Notes: generated by a model not told the origin, from the sequence alone. DNA of 64,000 nt from Dendrocalamus latiflorus (GCA_017311315.1 CM029660.1:36537507-36601506); one strand, 5' to 3'; positions 23,865-35,247 are shown, numbered from the stretch's first letter. Program-made: numbers and translations.

Positions 23865-23871
23865 TATAAAA
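23865..23871 (+). promoter_or_regulatory. Orphan TATA box in promoter copy A
   Basis: TATAAAA in the same context (CCTCTATAAAACGCCCCTCC) as the MYB TATA box at 31319-31325. There is no MYB reading frame downstream. If active it would transcribe into the long-TIR element that starts near 23939. Confidence 0.6.
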
Positions 23872-24507
23872 CGCCCCTCCTATCCGCCCAACAAATCCCA
23901 ACCACCTTGTGACATCCTTGACCGCCTGGACCTCAGATTGCGTAAAATTTTTGCTTTTTAGCCCAAATTTTGAAAGTTTTTTACATATGGACACCTGGAG
24001 AAAAGATTTGCAAAAATGGACCCTTAACACGGCGCCAAATTATATAGCGCCCAATGTACACAGCACGGCACCATATTCTTTGGCGCCGTGAGTGGCCACG
24101 TAGGATCCACGGTGGCAATGCTCGGCGTCAAAGCCCACGGCGCCGTGCTGTGTACGTTGGGTGCTAACGGCCGTGGCGCCGTGTTCTGGGACTTAGACCG
24201 TTTTCGGCAAGGTCACATATCACAGCGCCAAACTGTGTGGCGCCGTATGTGGCTCATGCGGTGCCAGAAGCTTTGGCGCCGTGATGGCTACACCAGCAAA
24301 AACAGCAAGCTTTGCTGTTTTTTTACAAAACATATGCACATATATATACAAAAAAGTAAACATATACATTCACACATACAACATCTGAAAACGCAAATGA
24401 CAACATCGCATAATTATCAATAGTCTGAAAATATTACATAACATCACATAAGTATCAAAAGTCTCAAAATATCACATAACTGTCAAAAGTCTGAAAACAT
24501 CAATAAG

Positions 24508-26497
24508 TCACTGCCTCTTGGCCTTTCCCTTGCCCTTGGCCAGGGCATCAGACCCTGGAGTGTACGTGCTCGGGGGACGGGCCGAACGACGAGGCTGCTG
24601 GGAAGCCTGAGTAGATGGTGCGTCGGGCATCTGCGACATCCCAATCTCGTTGTGGTCCTCGTGCTCCTCCTCCTCGTCATTTTGCTCCGCCTCGTCGTCA
24701 TCGCCCTGACTGAAAGTCGGAGTGCGTGACGAGCTCCTCGTGGACTGGCGCGTGCCGACGTGTGACGACGAGGCTGCAGCGGCACCCGAGCGCTGGGAGG
24801 CCGCCGGTGGTGATGCGACGTCCGTGCGCGTCAACCACAACGAGCTGCCGCCCGACCGATGCGACGTCTAAGTCTCTGCAAGTAATAATATGTCATTATA
24901 GTATACATGCTGAATGGCTCTAACTTAACGAATTATCTTCGAACCTGCAAGAAGTCCCTCAGGCGACTCTCGCTGTCCGGGGCGCCAGCTGGGTAGGAGA
25001 GAGCCTCATCGATCTCATGCACCGAGGTCCGTAGAGAAGTCCCCTAAAGAAATAAGATCCACATAAGTAAGTGCGAGATAAACGTATTGAACCAAAGTAT
25101 TGAGCAAATATCATGCTTTCGTACCACTCGACCGAGAATCGGGGCGGCCTCGACAACTGTGCTCTCCCTCGCACGTCTGTCGTACGCAGTATCCTCGTCC
25201 TCGGACGAAGCGAGGTCCGCGTAGTCGACACCTCATCCTACAAAGATGGTCGTCCCTGCGGCACATGGTGCTGAGCGGTAGAGCTGCAACCTGTGGCTCG
25301 GAGTAAGGCTCCCACGAGACCTAGCAAGCAAACACACGATTAGCCATGTACAAAAACCAAGAACTGTAAGAAAAATAAATGCATTACCAATTTCTTACCA
25401 TCGTGGGAGACAAGGTGTCCAGCTCGTTGCTGAAATCCACGTACGCCCGCTCTGTGGTCGCGAACGAGACTGAGACGCTATCCCACAGGTACGCCACTGT
25501 GGGGCCGAGGTCATCCACACCCAGTGGACGCCAAGGCTGCGCCTGGAACACTCGAGGGCGTCCCACAGGAATGCGTGTCCACATCCACACCTGCAGGAGG
25601 AAGACGCAGCCACCAAGCGTCGATGTGGGCGCCGTGCGTCTGCAGGCCTCGCAAAGCTGGCGGTAGAGGAACGCGAGGACCGCCGAACCCCAGCTGAGCT
25701 GTCCAGCGTCGCCCCAGTCCTGGAGGCAGTGGATGTACATCCACGAAGCGGCGTCCCCCGTGGCGTCCGGGAAAAGCACGGCCCCGAACATGTGGAGGAC
25801 CCAAGCGCGGCAGTAGTAGGTCACCGTGGCGTCATCCGCGGCCGCAGGGCATTCACCAAATGTATTCCGCAACCATGTAATGTGGACCCCCGAGATGCGG
25901 CCTCGCCTGGCATTATCTGGGACAGGAGGCAATGCCGTGCCCAGAAAGGCCTCCACACGTGCCCTCCAGCCCTCAGACACCGCCGGGCCGACCACCGGCT
26001 GTCCCCTAATGGGAAGTCCAAGAATCATCGCCACGTCCTGTAGCGTGACGGTCATCTCCCCACAGGGAAGGTGGAACGTGTGAGTCTCTGGCCTCCACCT
26101 GGTAATAGTACACAGAGAAAAGAATTAGTTACGTACGTAAGAATATAAAAACGAAACCAAACGGACCAAATAGAGAAAATGCACCTGTCGACGAGTGCGG
26201 TCAAAGCTGCGGGGTTAAAGACCGGCATGCCCCGCCGTACTAGGTTGGCGACCGTGTGAAGCCCAGCACGGCGAAGCAGTGGGGTATAGCGGTCGTCGTA
26301 TCGCATCAAGTGGAACCCATCATGGGTTCGACAACGAAGTATGTGAAGTTCCTGAAAATTGCTATAAAAGTTAGCTGCGTGATGAAAACACATGTATATT
26401 TCGACAACACACGTACCTGGCCGTCCTCCGTGAGCCTGCCGCGGTGCTCCCTCTCGTAGAACTCGTCTAGCAGCCAGTACCTCGCCATCCTGTGCAT
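24508..26497 (-). CDS. Plant mobile domain (PMD, MAIN-like) protein of a transposon, probably defective
   Basis: PMD proteins (Pfam PF10536) occur in MAIN/MAIL host proteins and in transposons. I read exons 26497-26417, 26351-26185, 26098-25399, about 25323-25132, then one ending at the GTTCGAAGA donor (about 25045-24950) and a last one at about 24866-24508. The N-terminus MARYWLLDEFYEREHRGRL, then RWRPETHTFHLPCGEMTVTL and DVAMILGLPIRGQPV, is the PMD signature. HCLQDWGDAGQLSWGSAVLA and VSWEPY continue the domain. After about TMCRRDDHL the usual domain C-terminus is missing and the frame breaks near 25228-25231, rejoining at VDYADLASSEDEDTAYD. The C-terminus is Ser/acidic and ends in a basic KGKGKAKRQ. 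It may be a decayed or non-autonomous gene; the borders of the last exons are tentative. Confidence 0.72.
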
Positions 26498-26539
26498 TCA
26501 AAAATACGTTAATTAATGATAAGAATAACAAAAAATCGT

Positions 26540-27255
26540 AAAAACATATGTATTTCTAAATATTCATCAATCTCGCTAAAATCAAACCCTAAAAACATAT
26601 GTATTTCTCAACATTCATCAATCTCGCTCAAATCAAGCCCTAAAAACATATCTATTTCTAAATCAAACCCTAAAAACATATGTATTTCTATATCAAACCC
26701 TAAAAAGATATGTATTTATAAAATGGACCATAAAAACATATATATTTCTAAAATGGACCCTAATAACATATGTATTTCTAAAAATTTAGAAATCTCGCTC
26801 AAACCAAACCCTAAAAATATGTGTATTTCTAAATCAAACCCTAAATCTAAGCATTCATCAATCTCGCTGAAATCAAACCCTAAAAACATATGTATTTCTA
26901 AATCAAACCCTAAATCTAAACTTTCATCAATCTCGCTCAAATCAAATCCTAAAAACATATCTATTTCTAAATCAAATCCTAAAAACATATGTATTTCTAT
27001 ATCAAACCCTAAAAACATATGTATTTCTAAAATGGACCCTAAAAACATATGTATTTCTAAAAATTTATAAATCTCGCTCAAACCAAACCCTAAAAACATG
27101 TGTATTTCAAAATCAAACCATAAATCTAAACTTTCATCAATCTCGCTCAAATCAAACCCTAAAAACATATCTATTTCTAAATCAAACCCTAAAAACATAT
27201 GTATTTCTATATCAAACCCTAAAAACATATGTATTTCTAAAAATCAAACCCTAAA
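26540..27255. repeat. 30-bp minisatellite upstream of the PMD gene
   Basis: About 24 imperfect units of ATCAAACCCTAAAAACATAT GTATTTCTAT, some replaced by a variant with CATCAATCTCGCT. Because the period is a multiple of three, both strands stay open for 170-180 codons, giving spurious peptides such as SNPKNICIS. Each unit holds one CCCTAAA, the plant telomere unit, but it is not a telomeric array. The array starts about 45 bp before the PMD start codon on the - strand, so it is the promoter or leader of that gene. Confidence 0.92.
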
Positions 27256-28228
27256 AACGAATATATACACATTACTACTCTTACATTACGCATATCTATT
27301 GAAAATCCAACCTAAAACCGAGCCAAATTGAAGTAATTTCGTCTAGGATTTCAAATCTTCCCACACGAAATGTACCTCAAATAATCCATATTTATTGCAA
27401 AAAATCAAGGGAAAGGAGGGGGTTAACCTTGCTTACTCGATTTGGAAGTAAAATCGCGAGAAAAACGGATGGATTTGAGTTGATTTTGAGGGGGAAGGGA
27501 CTGGCGGCGGCGGCGGTTGCTTCGGCTCGGGCTGAACAGAGTGAGGGGGTGGGGGGCCGGGGGGCCGCGCTCGGGCGTAAGTCCCAGAGCACGGCGCCAC
27601 GGCCGTTAGCGCCCAGCGTACACAGCACGTCGCCGTGGGCTTTGGCGCCGAGCATTGCCACCGTGTATCCTACGTGGCCACTTACGGCGCCAAAGAATAT
27701 GGCGCCGTGCTGTGTACATTGGGCGCTATATAATTTGGCGCCGTGTTAAGGGTCTATTTTTTTGCAAATCTTTTCTCCAGGGGTCCATATGTAAAAAACT
27801 TTCAAAATTTGGGCTAAAAAGCAAACAATTTTCTAATGCCCTCTAGTCCCAATCTTCCTCGTCACGGACTATGATCGTCTCCACGCCCAACCTGCACATG
27901 CAAAGACCAAAGAACATTTTTCTGGCACAAGTTCTTTCCAACTTAACCAACATTAATTCTCGCACACACACATGCCTCAAATAACAATACTAAGCAATGA
28001 TGTCAATTATTTATCATCATAAAAATTTTAGACCTAACCACATGGTCTAACAATTTACCTATGGTTAACTTAGCCATAGACCTACACTAGCATGCCTGAA
28101 CAATGAATAGGACTCCATTAGAGACCATAATTCACTTTCCTGCATCAATGCCCTACGCTTTATATTCTCTTCATTGCTTATGCATGCCTGCATCACACAG
28201 CGATATACAGTGTTATGATGTGTACATG

Positions 28229-29440
28229 TCATAGAGTCTTAACATATATTCCTTTTTTTCTGTATTTCTGGCCACTGCTCACAACCAAACTAGTATGCAT
28301 GTACACTAGAATCCTAGGACCACAGGATCATTCCAATTGCACAACTAGTCTTCTCAAAGGCTTTAATTAGTGTACAAGTACATCTAGGCCCCCCTTAACA
28401 CTACCAAAAAATTGAGGGAGCAAACCCAGGTATTACACATACATAAGCTATGATTAACACTTAATGGTTTATAACCTTTCTTTTCAACATAGAACACTAG
28501 AAATTTTCAAGAATTTATAGATGGACCATATCTTATACATGTTCCTGTGGGCTAAACCGAAACAAAGATGGTTTATCTCCCAACTAAGGCAACACTGGCA
28601 ACTAAGGCGCTATTTTCCCATATTAAAACATCAATCGTATATGGAGCTTTAGATTTCTCCCAAAATGGGTCAACAACATTTGAGCAAATTACTTCAAAAG
28701 TCAATCTGCCATGTGTTGTGGATATGCATGCTATTGCTAACAACATTTGTTCACTCCCACGCACAAGCCCATGCAAAGCGAAGGACCAAATTGACAGTGC
28801 AAGTCAACCGCGTACTAATACACATCTACTACTAGTTTTTTTAGTTTCGTTGGGCTAATTGCAAGCACACAATCCAGGTGGGTCCCACGGCTATCTAAGG
28901 AGGGCCCACTAGGCCCCAAACACTAACAGCAGCTTGTTGTCTGTCCCCAAGGAAAGTCATTGGCTGTGATTTTAGAAAATTCTGAGCCATCGGATATAAA
29001 AATAATGGTTCAAATCAGATGCTATAGCCAATTTTTGAAGGAGGAGATTTTTTTCAAAGGGGAAAAGGTAAAATTCAAGGGGGAGAAGAAGAATTTATGG
29101 TCATTAGATCTCTAATCCAATAGTCTTAAATCTGAATGATAGTTAAAAAGAAAACATCCAGATTCTGTTTAACAAAACCCTAAAAATAATGGTCCAAATC
29201 AGATGCTATAGTCAATGTGCTACAGCATCCGAGCTACATTAAGCAAAATTTCGATATTGATTTTACCTGTAGTGTACGTCCTCTTTGCTACAGCATCCGA
29301 GCAGGCAGTTCCTTCTTTCTTCCCTGCTCCTTGCTCGTAGGAAACAGCTCAACACGTGTCAGATCACACGAACTGGCCCTGCCCACGTGCCATGCGCACA
29401 CACACTGGCCCTGTTCATTCATGTGTCTTTTCAACACCTA
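28229..29440. other. Insertion relative to copy A, no gene
   Basis: The frame 28568-28858 has no family resemblance. Two near-identical phrases, ATAATGGTTCAAATCAGATG (about 29005) and ATAATGGTCCAAATCAGATG (about 29187), and a doubled TGCTACAGCATCCGAGC (29218 and 29287) show an internally repetitive non-coding element with unknown borders. Confidence 0.45.
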
Positions 29441-29449
29441 GTTAGGCAG

Positions 29450-29561
29450 GGATTGAGATCCTCTGCCGTCGACTGCACCGTGACGTCGTCACTGACGCGT
29501 GGGCCCGCCCACGCGTCAGTGACGATGTCACGGTGCAGTCGACGGCAGAGGAACCGAATCC
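29450..29561. mobile_element. 112-bp foldback MITE with 9-bp target duplication
   Basis: The whole element is one hairpin. CCTCTGCCGTCGACTGCACC and its continuation on the left pair with the complement on the right, with one internal mismatch; only about 4 bases are left for the loop. It is flanked by perfect 9-bp duplications, GTTAGGCAG (29441-29449 and 29562-29570). A 9-bp duplication points to Mutator-type transposase. Confidence 0.9.
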
Positions 29562-30129
29562 GTTAGGCAGTGGTCGCTGATGCATATAAATAAAATCAAT
29601 TGTGCAAAATACGGACTACACACGGGTGTATATATGTCTACTATGTAGAATGAATTGATCAATATACTTGGTATACATGTGTACATATCCATGTCTATAT
29701 ATCATGGAAATTGAAGGTTTTTTGCTCTGTTCTCAGAGCAATATGTCACTCTCTTATATAATTAAGGATGGCACTAGGCATTATATTATTATTTCTGAAT
29801 CTCATGCATACATAAAGAGCATATACATAGAACAACGCAAATTAACATATAAATACTAATTTTAAGATACTTCAATATGACTTAGTTAAAAAAATTTATC
29901 GGAGACATTTATTTTTGCTATATACCCTTTTTCATATATAAAAAGAGTCTACACACAAATTATACTATAAAAAGTAAATTTTGATGAAATTTCTCATGGA
30001 ACTCACTTTGAAGTATCTTATAATCATTATTAAAGTATGATTAAATAGATAAAAAAGATATAGCAACACAACTAAAACGGTATATGAGAAGTGCGAGTAC
30101 GTACTACTAGCATTTTTCTCTCTATATAA

Positions 30130-30410
30130 TGTTGAAGTATAAGTGAATTGCCCATCTTTCCTCATCAGCTTAAGCTTTTGGGTGAACTGGTTGGTGTATG
30201 AAACTCAATATGGTATCAGAGAGGCCCCGAGTTCAAGATCTGGCTGACGCAATTTAAAAAAAATTAATTGCAGTACATTTCTATTCCACGTATTAGTCCT
30301 AAAGGAGCATACACGTGAGGAGGAGTGTCGAAGTATAAGTGAATTATCCATCTTTACTCATCAGCTTAATTAAGCTTTTGGGTGAATTGATTGGTGCATG
30401 AAACACAATA
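30130..30410 (+). mobile_element. SMART-type miniature LTR retrotransposon, 281 bp
   Basis: Two short LTRs, 30130-30210 (81 bp) and 30326-30410 (85 bp), begin TGTTGAAG/TGTCGAAG and end AATA. They flank a 115-bp interior that opens with TGGTATCAGAG, the initiator-Met primer site, and ends with a purine tract GTGAGGAGGAG. A perfect 5-bp duplication, TATAA, flanks the element (30125-30129, 30411-30415). The LTRs differ by a 4-bp gap and several substitutions, so the insertion is not recent. The size fits the SMART class described in rice. It encodes nothing. Confidence 0.9.
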
Positions 30411-30564
30411 TATAAACGTGTGTACGTACTGATCCAATACTACATTCCTCCTGTATATACCTGCAGCTTTCACATCCACAGTAACCATGCAGTAATACGC
30501 ATCATCATCTACAGTGCATGGTACGTACGTACGCTTTAGGTGTGGATGCATGGGCCATACGTAC

Positions 30565-30566
<2 letters not shown>

Positions 30567-30625
<59 letters not shown>
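30567..30625. repeat. TA microsatellite in MYB promoter
   Basis: About 29 TA units followed by GTGTGTGTG. It is expanded here relative to the short TACATATATATATGTAC at the same place in promoter copy A. Confidence 0.95.
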
Positions 30626-30635
<10 letters not shown>

Positions 30636-31318
30636 ACTAGCTAGCTAGCTAATAGCCTCTACGTTATTGTTATTTTATACGGTCGAGTCGCCGCCAGGCA
30701 ATTAATATGAAGATCGAAGTAGCTTAGGGACAATAACAAAGCGCAAGAAAACACACCAGCGTATCTAACTAAACAACATGCTTAAGCGAGCTAGCCCCGG
30801 GCAGTTAATTAACTAGGCCAGTTAAATAAGTATGCCTAAATCTGCATGCGTTGCATCGCCAACTCACGACGTACGTCTTCTTGGACTAATTTAACTCTAG
30901 AGAGAGAGGGGGGCTGAGAGCAGTTAGAGTTAGAGAGAGAGAGGCTGCGTCTCCCGCATTAGGTGCTGCTTCAACCGGTTTATGGCTTAAATTTTTAGCT
31001 GTAACTTTGAATTATGACTAAAATTGCTGTAATGGCTATTAATTTTTTCTGAGAAAAAAAAATAAATAAGATTTTATTGTCACAGATAATGCAAAAAATA
31101 AGGGGAATAAAAGACAAAGAAAAGCTAAAAAAAACTCTAAAAACTAAAATAAGTAGAAATTAAAAATTAACATATTCTAAATAGTTTCTAATTTAAATAA
31201 ACTGAAAACTAAAATAGGTGGAAAGATGAAACCCTCCGGAACCGGTAGATTGCTCGCTCATGTCTGCTATGCTATGCTATGCCGCCACCATCATTGTTGA
31301 TGATGCCACCAAGACCTC

Positions 31319-31325
31319 TATAAAA
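31319..31325 (+). promoter_or_regulatory. TATA box of the MYB gene
   Basis: TATAAAA within CCTCTATAAAACG, 172 bp before the MYB start codon. Transcription would start near 31350, leaving a leader of about 145 nt rich in CTTCC repeats (31398-31426). Confidence 0.75.
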
Positions 31326-31496
31326 CGCCCCTCCTATCCGCCCAACAAATCCCACAGAAAAACCGCATCACATCGATCTCACCTGCATCCACATCTTCTT
31401 CTTCCTTTCTTCCTTCCTTCCTTTCCTTCGTACGTACGTACTTCCTCTAGCCAGCTAGGCAGCTACAAGAATTAATAGAGCTTCGTTCATCAATCA

Positions 31497-33073
31497 ATGG
31501 GGAGGTCACCGTGCTGCGACCAGGAGGCCGGCGTGAAGAAGGGCCCCTGGACGCCGGAGGAGGACAAGATGCTGGTCGACTACATCCAGAAGAACGGCCA
31601 CGGCAGCTGGCGCCGCCTACCCAAGCTGGCCGGCCTCAACCGCTGCGGCAAGAGCTGCCGCCTCCGGTGGACCAACTACCTCCGCCCCGACATCAAGCGC
31701 GGCCGCTTCACCGACGACGAGGAGAAGCTCATCATCCACCTCCACTCCATCCTCGGCAACAAGTACGTACCACATCCACCATAGTTTACAAGCTACGTAC
31801 GTACGTACCACCATTCGATTCGTATGTGACGCCGTCCGCGCGCTGTATCTATATGTATGTATGTATGTACGTACGTATATAGGTGACATGTTGCCTACCC
31901 TTCCCTAACAGCTAGCTTAAGCTTTTCTGATCTCTGCGTCCGCCGCAGGTGGTCGTCTATAGCGACCAAGCTACCGGGAAGGACGGACAACGAGATCAAG
32001 AACTTCTGGAACACGCACCTCCGCAAGAAGCTCCTCGGCATGGGCATCGACCCGGTGACGCACCGCCCGCGCACCGACCTCAACCTCCTCGCCGGCCTCC
32101 CGAACCTCCTCGCCGCCGCCAACCTCGGTGGCACCCTCGCCTCCGCGCACACCTGGGACATCAACGCCCTCAGGCTCCAGGCCGACGCCGCCAAGTTCCA
32201 GCTCCTCCAGGGCCTCGTTCGGGCGCTCGCCACCGCCACGGCCACCGCCGCCGCGCCTAGCTTGGACCTGATGGCCCTCCTCGCCGCCAGCAATGGAGGA
32301 GTCGGACAACCCGCCGGCGCCGGCGTTGACCAGAGCAGGCTCCAGTACAACGGCCTGCTCAACCTGCCGGCGTTGACAAGCGCGCCGGCCATGCCGGGCG
32401 TCTCCCTCACCGGGCTGTTGAACGGCTTCGGTGATGGCAGTGGCGGGAGCGCCCTCGCCGGGGACGGGCTGAGCTCGACGGAGCTCGGACACGGCGGTGC
32501 GAGCGGGAGCAATATGACGGCCACGGTGGTGCCACCATTGGTAGCGGTAGAGGAGTGTAATGCCGGTGGAAATAGTGGCGGCGGCGGCGGCGTGTCGTGC
32601 GAGGAGAAGCCGGCTTCGAGCCCGTTCGACGGGCTGGAGAACCTGAACCTTGACGACCTCAACGCCGATGGTAGTTGGAAGGACTTGCTAGAGTGAGTAG
32701 TTCTCCCATCAACTTTCTAAAAAAACTAGTTTTTCATTCAATTTGATTTGTTTTTATTTTCTTTGAACTTTCTGATTATAGTTCGCTTGGGTAGCGTCAT
32801 AAAAATTTACAGACAACCAAATTCTAAATAACATGTAGACATATAATATTAAGGCATGCAACACGACTTGTTTTAGGAATTTCAAGATATAAAACAACAG
32901 TACTAGCTAGGTATGTTTTACAAATATGAATTGATTAATTTAACCACCCTGGCAGGAATAAAACCTGCAAACTTTTGACAAACAAATTAAGATAACTTTT
33001 ACTGCTTGCTTATCTCACATGATTATTATTTTGATGCAGGCAAATGTCATGGTTGAACTCAAATGAGCCATGA
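31497..33073 (+). CDS. R2R3-MYB transcription factor
   Basis: Exons 31497-31762, 31949-32692 and 33040-33073 give 347 residues. MGRSPCCDQEAGVKKGPWTPEED opens repeat R2 (about residues 14-61). R3 follows (about 67-112), ending in GRTDNEIKNFWNTHLRKKL, with the usual intron inside R3 at GNK/W. After the DNA-binding domain, GIDPVTHRPRTDLNLLAGLPNLLAAAN resembles the MYB39/53/92/93 group, several of which act in suberin formation or root development; that link is tentative. The C-terminal half is Ala/Gly/Leu-rich and ends in an acidic DGLENLNLDDL stretch, a plausible activation domain. Exon 3 adds only QMSWLNSNEP; without that splice the protein stops at 32696. Exon 2 is strongly GC-rich, normal for grass genes. 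Confidence 0.93.
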
Positions 33074-35247
33074 GGAGCTAGAAGGGAGATATTTCTTCAT
33101 ACGAAATGAAGAATGGAAGATTAAAAAGACATTTCGAAGATGTGAAGTTTGTTTGTTGATAGGAGAAAAGGTCGTTTGGTCCACTTTTAGTTATGTACAA
33201 AGAAAGAACAACAAAAGGATACGTACACTCACTACAATGTCTATTTTTTGTTTACTTTTTTTTTTGTTGTCTCCATTTTTTTTGCCTTTCCAAGAGGAAA
33301 ACATGTGTAATGATTTAGCTTGTGTGATAAACTAAAAGCACTTTCCTTTTCCAAACCCAAGTGTGACTATTCATATGTCCTTGTTGACACACGATTTACT
33401 GTTGATGTATAATATAATGTTCCTTGTGTGATGAAGCTAAATTCAGGTCGTCACGGTATTGAAATAACTTTAGATTGCCCTGCATTCGTTGGATGCTCTC
33501 TGTTGAAACTAGCTGTTACCTGTTAGTTGTCAGTCCAAAACTATTTTTCTCTAAAAAAAATCCTTAGATTGTTGTCAAGAGTCGCTTCCATGGACCGTTT
33601 CAATCTCCTCATGCATGCATATATATATATACTTTGCAACAAAAATTGTATGGCTATATGATATTCTAATTTGCATCATATAAACGAAATTTAGCTAAAA
33701 AACCAAATTTACTATAAACCGTACGTAGATCTTTCATTTCACAGTAGGACATGATGGGATTATATGTGTTCATATGTTCTAAGATAATGTTTTAGACAAT
33801 TTCACATATATAGTATAGAAAAAATAAAGAAAAGGAACACTATATATCAACATAGCCCACCTGCATATAGCTCTACCGTGCATCTGCATACATATCTGTA
33901 ACTTTGCCTCGAGCCTCTTGGGTCTTTCGAAACGAGGTTACTTGTTTGAGGAGAATTGACAAGAACACACATCGTGGACTAACCTTGGTAGATGCATGTC
34001 ATGACATTCAAACAGTATTAGACTTAAAAAAATAGTTAGTTGGAGTTAGAGAAGGATGGATAGCTTGTGAAAGTAGAGAAAGTTACCCTAATCTTCTAGA
34101 ACTCTAAGTTGCATGCATGCATGCCCTTACCTATGACCAGGTGAAAAGCAGTCGTGGCAATGGTAATTCTAGACAATGGTAATTAATTTGATATGATCCA
34201 TCTTGATTCATAAGAGAAACAAATAACTTCTCCTAGTTCCTAGGAAGAGGCCAGGTGCATGTATGTATCTACTATGTTGTGCTCATATTTAATTTCAAGT
34301 ACACCATAAGCGCTGTTGTGCAGGTGTTCTTGTCTGGATTCCTTTAAAATAGGAGAGGAAATATCATTAGCTGCTTGAGTGTACTTTTAGTTAAAATGGC
34401 AGCTGCCTGTAATGCCTTTGCTTTACATGACTTGGCAATTTTTTTTTCTCTGGCCCTGGAACAGAAGTCATCCAGTTAGTTAGCCAGTAGGTAGCCCTCA
34501 TTTCCCGACACCACAAGCCATTGACTGTCCCACCTCTGCACTTGCATATGCTCTGATGTGGCCTCAGAAGCTTAGCATCCTTTCATCGTCCCTATCTATC
34601 CTACGTATGCCAATCAAATCCGTTTTCATTATCAAAGCTTACAAGCTTTGGGCTTGACAAAGTGGTTACACTAAAACCTTTCGAGCTCGATATTTTCATC
34701 AAGTAGTAGTAAACAATTTGGTATCCCGTGAAGACTCTTAACAGTGTTTTGTCAAGAAAAGTAAAGGAAATAAAATGTAAAATATATTGTAAAAATTATC
34801 ATACTTTCACGCCTGTGTCACTTTTTACTGCTCTAGTCTCAGGGGGCCCTTCTTCAGAGAACTTTGGTGCAAAATTTTAGTGCAATGAGTTCTTTATCTG
34901 ACGTGTCCAGAAATTTCCCCTCTCGTCAGTCTAGTCGGGTCAAATTTTGACATGTCCATGTTATGGCAAAGGACAAAGGAACTACGGATAATTGTCGAGC
35001 AGGAAGACCTATCTTCTTCTTTTTTTAACATTCACAGTAGGCTCAGGTTTGGCGGCTCCAGAGTGACTTTCATTTGTTGTACTTGGGTGTATCTACCCAC
35101 TACTTGTAGCGCAAGGAAAAGATGCAAACACTATTGCTCGTTCCTAGGCAAATTATAGAAGAAAAGAAAGAATCCTGAGACTATATAGTTATTGCTTATT
35201 TGACCATAAATTTAATCAAGAGAGAACCAAATTACAAATATAAATGT
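33074..35247. other. MYB 3' UTR and intergenic region
   Basis: The 3' UTR probably ends near 33.4 kb. The rest is AT-rich, with dinucleotide and GCATGCAT runs, and no exon or transposon ends that I can support. Confidence 0.4.

Larger units (their letters stand above)
22412..23899 (+). repeat. Orphan copy (A) of the MYB upstream region
   Basis: This segment is nearly identical in blocks to DNA upstream of the MYB gene. 22420-22588 matches 28056-28226, 22590-22700 matches 30467-30575, and 23221-23899 matches 30636-31352. The last block includes TACGGTCGAGT, the cytosine-rich TATCCGCCCAACAAATCCCA end and a TATA box (23865-23871). Similarity stops at 23899, about 30 bp past the TATA box and before any MYB transcript sequence. 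An unrelated repeat (about 22700-23220) interrupts the copy. Confidence 0.88.
23939..27840. mobile_element. Long-TIR (Mutator-like) element carrying a plant-mobile-domain gene
   Basis: A 3.9-kb element with inverted repeats of about 260 bp: 23939-24198 against 27577-27840. The repeats share GCTTTTTAGCCCAAATTTTG, the TTTTTTACATATGGAC/GTCCATATGTAAAAAA pair and many GGCGCCGTG motifs. TIRs this long are typical of Mutator-like elements. I could not resolve a 9-bp duplication: the outermost left ~10 bp have diverged. No MURA transposase is visible. The cargo is a PMD gene on the - strand (24508-26497) and a 30-bp minisatellite upstream of it. The short flanks on both sides (about 23900-23938, 27841-28040) resemble one contiguous repeat at 41130-41330, so the element landed in an older repeat. 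Confidence 0.8.
28048..31352 (+). repeat. Promoter region of the MYB gene (copy B of the duplication)
   Basis: This is the counterpart of 22412-23899, ending in the MYB promoter. Relative to copy A it has an extra 2.2 kb at 28229-30465, which holds a foldback MITE and a SMART element. It also has a TA microsatellite at 30567-30625 where copy A has its GC-rich repeat. Blocks outside these differ by a few percent by eye, so the duplication is not brand new. Confidence 0.85.

Noticed and set aside
26540..27255. CRISPR-like direct repeats
   Set aside because: Units are contiguous, with no unique spacers, and this is a plant nuclear sequence.
26540..27255. Interstitial telomeric array
   Set aside because: Only one CCCTAAA per 30-bp unit; no tandem heptamers.
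26516..27331. Long open frames on both strands (SNPKNICIS and MFLGFD repeats)
   Set aside because: They arise because the minisatellite period (30 bp) is a multiple of three; no codon-level constraint is visible.
23900..28047. Target-site duplication for the PMD element
   Set aside because: The outer left bases are diverged and candidate 9-mers match at only about five positions, so I do not claim one.
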